Positions 55,416 through 64,000 of a stretch of DNA of 64,000 nt are shown here, one piece after another (within the stretch, counting starts at the first letter, position 1; every line of letters begins with the position of its first letter). The stretch covers positions 29,016,001 through 29,080,000 of the forward strand of contig CM114272.1 of assembly GCA_050084515.1 (NCBI GenBank). Reading direction: 5' to 3'. The notes under the pieces were generated by a model that was given only the letters and a program-made list of their open reading frames with translations, was not told the DNA's origin and ran no database searches. The stretch is from Blasia pusilla (lineage: Eukaryota; Marchantiophyta; Marchantiopsida; Blasiales). A program made the position numbers and the translations under genes.

Positions 55416-57202
55416 TATGGTATATAATCCCTTAAATGCATACTTGTAAAAGTACTTCACTGCCAATATATTATTCGTAATCTCCAAATTGAAATAGCAA
55501 TCAAATAAGGTATATAACATCCAATTATAGAGAACCATCCAATGCTTATCAAAGTCATGATCGACCTACCATTATCACATCTACATTTAATTTACAAAAC
55601 AAACAAATATGTTTCTATGTTTTTTAGCAGTAGAAGAAAACTTGGAAAAACATGGTGCTAGAATACTAAAAAAATTTCAAACAAGGGTCAACAAGATTAT
55701 TGCTTATAAATAGAATATCCATCCTCATTCCCCATTGGCATGGATATAAAACGTATAGGGTAGCTTTTTGAACATATCTTTGTTGTTTTGTTTATACATT
55801 GCCCATTTGGATGAAGTACTCCAGATGATACATATATCATACAATTTCTCACAGTCGATTAAAGTTTCAGATGGGTAGTCAAATCAAGAATCTCAACAAA
55901 TATAATAGCATCAAATCATAGGTTGCCCTTGGCTTATCCTCTGAGGCAAGAATAATCAAGATATGCACATGTGGTAGATCCTGTAAAAAATATTAATTTC
56001 AAAAAATAAAACCTCTTATAAATGAACTTGTTTTGTCTCACTAAGACAAATATCTAGTACTCATCTATATTATCATCGGCGACCCTATATGCATAACATG
56101 ATTGCATGGAAACAAACTTATCCATCCATGGGAGAGACATGCCCAACGGGTCCCCGCGCGTATTTTTCCGGTACCTTGATGGCCCATGCAGGCTAAGGAC
56201 GTGGGAACAGGTGTGGGCTCACATTAAGGCAGACGGATAGGGATTGAATGGGTATGCGAACTATGAGCCCTCTCCTAGACTAGATTGAGTTCACCTCGGC
56301 CCGCCCTAAGCCCATACAAGGTCCGTGACTAGGCCTGCAGGCTGCACACGAGGACTTAGGGCCCGTAGCTAGCCTAGGCATGTTGCGGGCCATATTCAGG
56401 CCATGCGTCCGCCAAGTGCGGGCCTGGTCACAAGCCAATTTAGGCTTAGGGTGGGTCCGTGTGGACCGCGCGAGCTTAATGCGGGCCTCTACAATCGAGG
56501 CCCAAGCTCAATACAAGCTACAAAACAGGTGGCAAGAACGGGCAACGAGTTACCAGTTAATAGCTTGCTTGCGGTGCGGTCGACCAAACCCAGATCTATG
56601 TTATGGGTGGTGCGGGCCGCGGTGCAGGCAACAAGAACTTGGACCCTCACAAACATGTCGTTCTAGAGACAAACATAAATCCACGGACATTCACTTTGTT
56701 CGTGTGCAACCTTCATGCACAATAAGGCGAAAAAATGAGATAATAAGATGAAATAGTAACAAGCTTGAATGGAAGAGGAAAATGATTTCATTACTTAAGA
56801 TTAACAAATCTATATTACAATGGCAAACCCTTCATGCACAATAAGACAACATAGCAACATAATAATGTTTTTTCCATCAAGATCTGATTTTAGTAAGGGC
56901 TGAGGAAGTGAAAATCTTTGGGGAGGAGAAGTTTTATTATTGGAGGAAGTAGTGAGATTATTGAGTAGTGGAGAATTAAAGGACGGGAGGAGTGGGTGTT
57001 TAAGAAGAATCTCAACTTCTCTTTAAAGTCAATAACGAATATTTTTTTCTAAGAAAATTTAAAAACCTTCTTTTCATGCGTTGGTACCCTAATCGGGCAT
57101 GTTAACTTGTGATTTATATAGTGGTTGTTATTTTGATGGGAAGAGCGGAGAGGGAGGAGAAAGTTGAACTTTTACGGAGGGATGAGTGGAGTATTATTTA
57201 AA
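55416..57202. other. AT-rich then GGCC-rich stretch without genes
   Basis: 55.4-56.1 kb is AT-rich with no recognisable frame. 56.15-56.67 kb is GC-richer with scattered GCGGGCC and GGCCCATG motifs typical of decayed repeats. A 123-codon plus-strand frame there (56380-56751) shows no family. Confidence 0.35.
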
Positions 57203-57401
57203 CTAGTAAGGTGCCTGTGCGATGCTCGATAAATAAAAAAAGTGTCTGAAGAGTAGAGTATAGTCCGTGAAGGGGAGAGATTAATGATGTTGCACACAAA
57301 TTCAAATTTTTTTCTTGCTGCTCGTAGCATTTAAACACTTTCTTGTTGCCCGGTTGCTACATGTCAAGCGGAGACATGTTTGCAAATCATAATAATATAG
57401 A
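57203..57401 (-). mobile_element. Non-autonomous Helitron, 0.2-kb family, minus strand
   Basis: On the minus strand it starts TCTATATTATTATGATTTGC (from 57401), lacking the GGGAGAGTGTCTTC segment after the first 13 bases, and ends GCATCGCACAGGCACCTTAC + TAG at 57203 next to A (57202). The body motifs TGTGCAACATCATTAATCTC and GACATGTAGCAACCGGGCAA match the array at 54.8 kb. Confidence 0.85.
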
Positions 57402-58451
57402 ATTTAATTGAGTAGCGGAATCATTTAGAAGAACGAAATATCAACACTATTTTAAATTTTAAGAAAAAATAAATTATAATTAAACGCTATACATAAGAAC
57501 AAATATTTCTTCTTGGCAAGCACAGGCATGCTAACTTATGTGCCATCAAATCAACAAAGTATATTCGGATCCTTTCATAAACTGAAGGAAAGGATCAACA
57601 ACAACAACAGGGTTCCTCCACATCCCTGCCACGTTATTTCGTACCGGGAACAACCGTTTCGGGCCCTGCCGAGGATGAGTAATGGAGGAAAATGCCCTAT
57701 GAATTGTGGACTTGAAGGTGGGAGGCGTTAGATAAATCAATCGGTGGATGAGGATGGCAAGTGCCGCCGGTGGAGCGTCCGGACCCGTCTCCCTCTCCTT
57801 GGGCCGTAAGTTAGCACGGCACCGGGAGGCTGGAATCGCTGCGAGAGCACCTCTTCGGATTGGTGAGCGCATCTCGGGACTCTCCGTCGGGAATTTTTGA
57901 ATCCCCTATGAGTAGTAGAGGATTTGAGGCTCTCGATTTGAATATATTTTCCGCATGTTTACTTTGGACTGTCATTGTATCATCCGACGAGAGATTTTTT
58001 TTCCTAGCTGGAATTCCTGTTGCCCGCAACGTGCAGTGAGTTGTTCCCTAGGACGGAATTGGAGCGGCTTGTGTTCTGTTATCGTGAGGCGCGTCCAAAT
58101 TTTCACTTGTCTGTTGGCAATCCAGGGTCTGTGGCTAGTAGCAGGATCCTGCAAGGATGCAAAGTGCAATACACCTTAAAGAAAAGGCTGAGCTCCGGCA
58201 TTGAGTTCGTGAAATCGAATTCGCTCTGTCCTGCAATGAATAAGGTGAGAACCAGTGGGTCAAACAGATACTGAGAGAATGATGGAGACTCAACCTGGAC
58301 GCCTGAGCTGAACGGTACAATTAGTATCTGTCTCGGATGGTGCGCAAGGATAAACAAGTGAAGAAACTACTATGTTATTGCAGATTTCCAGGTGTCAGCC
58401 CAACAAACTGTGCACAGCACAATCTACCTTACGTGAATTAGGACTCCGTAA

Positions 58452-58512
<61 letters not shown>

Positions 58513-58713
58513 AGTGTCCCGAAGAGGGTCCCGTTGTGTTCAATCCACATTCCAGCCGGACGATTTAATCGAAACTGAGAAACAGAGAAGTAGGCAAAAT
58601 TATTTTCCCTCGATCGCTTCGTGTGCACGTGTAATTGGAAGGTCATACCTTCAATGTCTTGAGCGCAGGTTTGGAGGGAATGTTTAGGAGAACCGGGGGT
58701 GCACGTTACAGTA
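57402..58713 (+). other. Upstream region of TH1
   Basis: Contains the presumed promoter and 5' leader of TH1. A (GA)27 microsatellite occupies 58455-58508, about 200 bp before the chosen start. Frames such as 57513-57731 are unrecognised. A plastid transit peptide, expected for TH1, is not evident in the first coding exon, so an upstream exon ending at a GT here, joined to an acceptor just before 58714, is possible. Confidence 0.4.
58455..58508. repeat. (GA)27 microsatellite
   Basis: Uninterrupted GA dinucleotides, 54 bp, in the 5' flank of TH1. On the coding strand this is the GA type common in plant 5' leaders. Confidence 0.97.
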
Positions 58714-61700
58714 ATGGCAAGCTCCACCGAATCCGCTTCAAACTCCCACCAAAATCCTTTCAAGGTGCCAAGAGTTTTGACGGTCGCGGGTTCAGATTCC
58801 GGTGGAGGTGCTGGAATCCAAGCCGACATCAAAACATGTGCAGCGCTTGGAGTGTATTGCACGAGTGCCATTACGGCTGTTACCGCTCAAAACACAGTTG
58901 GCGTGCAGGTTTATTCTCCACCCTACAAGAATTTGCGCTCAATTTGAGTAATGCAGCAGCAGCAGTAGTAGTAGTAATATTGTACTCGATACAGTAAGGA
59001 ACTCACGATATATGCGACGAAAATGAGCTTCACGGCAAAGACTTGGGCGAGGGGTTATCCGGAGAAGTGTCGTTATCACATCTCAATGTCTTAAAAGCAC
59101 TTTAATTTGGTGTTGTCTTCATGTGGTTCTGCAATTTACCACAAGTGAAGAGGTCGGTCAATTGGCTGAAAGTCCGAAGCAGATGCTTGGCACAGACCTG
59201 ACCTACTTGCGGTGCAGGGCATACATGGAGTCCCCCCTGAATTCCTAGAGATGCAGCTCCGATCTGTGCTCTCAGACATCGGTGCTGATGTGGTACTTAT
59301 TCAACCCTTACTTTCTGTTTTAAACGCAGATATTTACGATAGGTGGGATGAACGAGTTCTCGTCTACTGGAAGGAAAACTTTTATAAACTACGAAGCAAA
59401 TGTCCCGTCAAACCAGGAGTACTCAGAAACACGAAAAAGAAAGGAACCACATTCTGTCTACAGTTTCGATGAGATGGTCTAGTAGGGCCTTGGTTTAATT
59501 CCCTGCCTACTTACTGCTACATTGCAGGTGAAAACAGGAATGTTGCCAACGGCTACCAGTATTGAGACGCTTTGTTCTGTTCTCGATTCGTACCCCATCC
59601 GAGGTACAGTTCCCTATACTTCGAAGTAATGAAACTGTCTATCTGTTACCTTTGAATTCCGAGTATCAAAAGTTAGGAGGGTAAAAGGTCGGGAAGTTCT
59701 CATCAGACTCGGAACCTATTCAACTAGAGCTTCTTCTTCGCGTTCTTCTTCTTCTTCAGGATACCTAGAATCAGGGCGCTTTATGGTTTGCCTTCCTTTT
59801 TTTTTTGCGACTGATAGAGAGTGTTACAAATCAAAGCTGCAATCTCCACCGTCTTTTCAATCCATCTGAAGGTGCATGCTTGACGGTTGGTGCTTGTTTT
59901 GGTAAGGCAGCAGTGGTTGTTGATCCAGTTATGGTGGCAACAAGTGGTGATGAGCTAGCTGGGAGTGGTGTTTTAGCCGCTTTTAGGTTTTGATCTCGCA
60001 ACTCTTGCACCCTCGACTCGATTGGCATTTTATGGATATGAGTGTTTCTTGTCAGAAACGCGTGAATTGTGGAATGTAGTCAACGGCTGCTCTAGTATCT
60101 TGTGTCATATAGACATCAGTAGCTCACTTTCTTTGTCACTAATAACTTGGGTCTCTCTGTTTTTTTAACGGCCCCCAAATCTAATGCTAGAATTGGGTTG
60201 GATCCATCGTGTAACCAGAAACCTAACATACATTCAGTTTCCCTCACTTTTTGGAAGAGTACTTGAAGTACTTGAAGCTTAGAATCCATCTAGAGATATC
60301 TGCTTAGGGAGATTTTAACCCTCAAAAGTTTTTTTGGCGCCAGCCACAATCTTTTGATCACCCAGCTCTGACATCTCATGCAAATTTCTCTGAGTTGTGT
60401 CCAGAGACAAGCTCCTGGGTCGGGCACTTATATTGACACCCAACCTACCTGAAGCTTCAATGCTGCTTGGAGGAGCTTCAGTAGCGTCCGTTGAGGAGAT
60501 GCGTAAAGCGGCGGTAGCAATCCATCAAATGGGTCCCCGGTCTGTAGCTTCCAGTGATGCTTTGGACTTTTTTCGCACCCTAGTCCTTGCAAAGGAAAGC
60601 TGTTACGAGTCTAATTGTATTCTGATCTTTATGTGTGGAACTGGGGAAGCGTAATCGCTAATAGAATACTGTCAATTTCTGCTAGTTATCCATCGGTGTA
60701 ACATCATGTGCAACACAGATAAGCCGATTAAAAGTGGAATTACCTGGTTGTTTTGTTTCAGTAATGTGTTTATCAAAGGTGGACACCTTCCAGGCTCCAA
60801 TGACGCAGTTGATATCCTATATGATGGTAACTATGCCTGCTACGATTTTTTTTCCAAGCGTTAAGGCATCTAAAGAAGCCAAATTGTATATTAGGTTTTG
60901 CAGTCTATTGTTGATGCAGTCATTAGTGTCTCCTGTAGTTGAACTTGTAGTATGCTTCAAGGTTTGCAGAGTCCATTCTGTGTTCCGCTCAGTTAGTGTA
61001 GTTCTACAGGAAATGCGCACGGGGCTGTGTCACACTCCCAGCAAGCCCTTTTTTTCGGAAGTGGTGAGGGATGTAGACTGAGCTTGCAGAGTCCGTTGCT
61101 CCAGGCTCTCGGATAGAAATCGTTTCTCTGTGGGTGCCACTTTTACTATCGAAGTGAATGATAGAATGTCTTCCTTGCCTTCCTCCCAAGAGTATATCTT
61201 TGTTATTAGAGGGTGGTGGCCTCTCATCCTGGTTTTTCTAGAGGGTGGCATATGTCATGCTTGACCTCTCATTTTGACAATATTCTCATGAAACGATGGG
61301 TGTATCCCAGATGTGTAAAGGATAGTACATTATGTCAGATGGACGTGATGGATGCTACCTAGAATTAGGAGACCTAATGGCCAGTGTTTGTGTGGTCTTT
61401 GTAACGTATTGGGTGGACCCCATATGACGGAACATATCAAGGGCTGGCACACTTTTAAAATGGATCATGCACAGGCTCTTATGGGCTGTGCAGAGAGCAG
61501 ACACCTTCACTCGTAGAAAGAATCAAGAAGAAATTTTCTTATGGAAATGTTCTGAGGTTTTTACAGTTACCGATTGTGAAGCTTCTCTCTCACTCGTTAC
61601 AGCACAAAGATCAACGCACATTGTTAAGCTGGAATCACCAAAGCTGTTAGTCACTTTCAGTGGCCTAGATTTAGAAGCTGCTGTACCAGTAGGTAATATT

Positions 61701-64000
61701 ATTTGGGTTCTTAACTCAGGTAATGGATTGTGTTGTGAAGAATTTCTTGGCTGACACCTGGAAGCTCCGAACTAACAAAGGATGGTAAGCACTTCCTCTT
61801 CTCATGTGGTACTTTCTCCACATGCTGCTCCTTCTGCTCCCATCCCAGTCACTACGACCATCCAACCAAGAGTGCGATGTCAGGCACTACTTAATGAGTA
61901 GTCTCTCAAAACATTATCCTTGTGACGTTTGCAAACCATGTAGTTTGATTCTAGTAACATTTTTGCTTGTCATTCAGGGTCCGAGTGGCATGAATTTCGT
62001 GGACCTAGAGTAGACTCCTACAACACACACGGCACTGGTTGTAGTCTCGCTTCAGCCATCGCCGCTGAGCTTGCTAAAGGAGCAGATGTGAGACGAGCGA
62101 TACAGGTGGGTAATTAGACTGGCCAGACTAGGCATGCAAAACACAACCTATCTGATTTAGTCAGTGACAGATGCCTTTAGAATCATAGGGCGAATACAGG
62201 ATTTTGATTGTTATCCTAATGATATTCTGAAGTCTGCAGAGAACGATCTTTGTTTGGAAATCAAGGAGTGGTCATTTCTACTGAAAGTTCAAATGAGAAG
62301 AACCAGTGCAGATTGAAAAATTGATTTTTCCATCATTATCGCACAATGGTGGGTTATTTAAGTACAACCATATCTTGTGTCATGACAGACATCAGCCGTC
62401 TCACTTCACAAACCTTTCCAGCTTCAACTTGACCACAGATTGCGGAAGATTCCAAAGTTAGTTCAACTCGCTAGATTGAATAATTATCATTGGACGACGT
62501 GAGTGCAGAAATGTACGTCATCTTGTGGCGTGGCCATTGATGCGGAAGGGGTTGGCCATGGCAGGCTGCGAAGGAGTATTTGGCAGAGACTATACAGAAA
62601 AGTGCAAGATTGACAATAGGAAGTGGTCGTCAAGGTCCCCTGAACCACTTTCATGGACTGAATCACTGGGACAGTTCGGACGGAAAATCTCACTTCAACC
62701 CAGACAGTCTTCTGCTTTATGCTGTCACTGACTCGTCCATGAATAAACGATGGGGCCGATCGACTTCTGAAGCTGTTCAGGCAGCCATCGAGGGTGGAGC
62801 AACTATCATACAAATAAGGTAGTATTTCATGGATAGCACCAAGGCTTCTGTTTTTTATGTTCTGAAGATTGTTAGTGTTTCTCTCACTCACTCACAATCG
62901 TTTCTCCACAGGGAAAAGGAAGCTGAGTCTGGTGAGTTTCTGGAGGTAATATGTCGCAGACCCACTCAATCATAGGTGTCCTCGACTCCAGAGAGTCAGC
63001 TGCCACAAGAGTCTCTTATACATGATAATTGCCAACTGAGGAGACGGCTTCTTGCTAATGCGCTCCAAGGGTCAACGAGCACGTGCATTTCCCTAACGTC
63101 CTCCATCATCAGCTGTTTGGGTCGTTCCTAATGAGGATGATCATCTATGGTGCATGAGTTCCTTCTTACCCATTATGGGATTACGGGGCTTCTCTTCATT
63201 TAGTCATTCAATCGGGACGTAGTGGGTACCCCAAACCTTACACAAGACCATCAACTATTATCATTAGGTCGGTCTAGCTGAAGGGTCCCTGGGTCCCTAA
63301 GTTTCTCTCCAAGGTCAGAAAAATGTCTGGGACCATGTTTTCTTCTGCACTGGAAGGGACATCCTCCACCGCATTTTCTTGTCTTGGTGTAGTTGTGTTG
63401 ACAAAATGCATCTTCGTCAAGCTGATCCTCTTTATTGAGAATCACCCGTCGGTAGGGCCTCACACAAAGTATGTCGGTTGCCCTTGCAGGAAGCGGAATC
63501 ATCCCTCAACATTGCTCGGAAGTTTGGAGTACCACTGCTCATAAACGATCGCATTGACATCGCCCTAGCGTGTGACGCTGACGGAGTCCATTTGGGCCAG
63601 TCCGATCTACCCATCAGTAAGGCTAGGGCTATTCTCGGCCCCAACAAAATAATCGGAGTTTCCTGTAAGACTCCTGAACAAGCACAACGAGCTTGGCAAG
63701 AAGGGGCAGACTACATAGGATCAGGGGGTGTTTATCCCACTAACACCAAAGAAAACAACAAGACCATTGGAGTGGAAGGGCTGAGGAAAGTTTGTGAAGG
63801 AAGCCCCCTTCCAGTGGTTGCCATAGGTGGTATAAAAGGATTCAATATCAAGGAGGTCTTGCAGTCACCACGGCCTCATCAGTTGAAGGGCGTTGCAGTG
63901 GTGTCTGGTCTGTTCAACCAGCCGGATGTCTTGGAGGCCTCCCAGAATCTACGAGCAATTTTGGCTGAGGTTTTAGATGAATCTTTCCTCCCAAGAGTGG
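58714..64000 (+). CDS. TH1: Bifunctional HMP-P kinase / thiamin-phosphate synthase (partial 3')
   Basis: A plastid thiamin enzyme. The ThiD half phosphorylates HMP(-P); the ThiE half joins HMP-PP to HET-P to make thiamin monophosphate. Exons: 58714-58908, 59218-59292, 59528-59603, 59911-59986, 60405-60539, 60762-60826, 61978-62105, 62565-62818, 62912-62945, 63490-64000 (window end). All junctions are GT/AG and phases agree, giving 516 codons so far, close to the roughly 520 of plant TH1. ThiD motifs: [17 protein letters not shown] (residue about 27), [24 protein letters not shown], and catalytic [18 protein letters not shown] (about 225). ThiE motifs: [75 protein letters not shown] 58714 is the first Met before the conserved region; N-terminal transit sequence is uncertain. 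No stop is seen before the window ends. Confidence 0.96.

Noticed and set aside
58699-58713. GTG start giving five extra residues (MHVTV) before TH1.
   Set aside because: GTG starts are not expected for a plant nuclear gene. ATG at 58714 lies directly before the conserved region.
58714-64000. TPP riboswitch associated with a thiamin gene.
   Set aside because: No CUGAGA or other conserved TPP-aptamer core was found in the leader or introns. In plants the switch is known from THIC and some THI genes, not TH1.

Overview
The window looks like nuclear DNA of a land plant or close streptophyte relative. Two intron-containing plant-type genes can be followed exon by exon: a mitochondrial carrier (minus strand, 22.7-25.0 kb) and the bifunctional thiamin gene TH1 (plus strand, 58.7 kb to the window end). 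Nearly everything else is transposable-element sequence in various states of decay. Short introns, a ucpB-type carrier and a Ty3 element ending in a PHD finger lean towards a seed-free plant (bryophyte, lycophyte or fern), but this is inference.

Layout. 1-12.6 kb: mostly anonymous sequence, with a candidate 2.66-kb Helitron (4862-7523), tRNA-derived fragments (7.75-8.04 kb), a broken copy of carrier exon 4 (8.5 kb), an inverted duplication (10.0-10.35 kb) and a near-perfect 105-nt hairpin (11.95 kb). 12.6-16.0 kb: decayed non-LTR-like reverse transcriptase split by a solo chromovirus LTR with a 5-bp target duplication. 16-19.3 kb: Ty3 gag relic and hAT fragment. 19.6-22.1 kb: 188-bp Helitron, GH3 beta-xylosidase relic and a 293-bp tandem duplication. 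22.7-25.0 kb: carrier gene, 5 exons, 316 aa.

27.2-40.3 kb: a minus-strand Ty3 element (gag, RT, RNase H, integrase, degenerate PHD finger) flanked by TTAA, with oddly permuted LTRs. A 5'-truncated chromodomain Ty3 element (31.3-35.2 kb) lies nested in it. 42.0-42.7 kb: C-terminal relic of the same RT family as at 12.6 kb. 44.1-46.5 kb: near-complete but broken hAT transposase. 46.7-47.8 kb: GCGGAG-rich minisatellite. 48.5-57.4 kb: Helitron country, with a candidate 2.68-kb element, a decayed Rep/Pif1-helicase gene, several 0.2-kb non-autonomous copies and a three-unit head-to-tail array. 58.7-64 kb: TH1, ten exons seen, still open at the window edge.

The two host genes are not functionally linked. 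TH1 makes thiamin monophosphate from HMP-P and HET-P. The carrier moves an unidentified anion across the inner mitochondrial membrane. Exon joins were chosen by eye from GT/AG sites, phase and family conservation.
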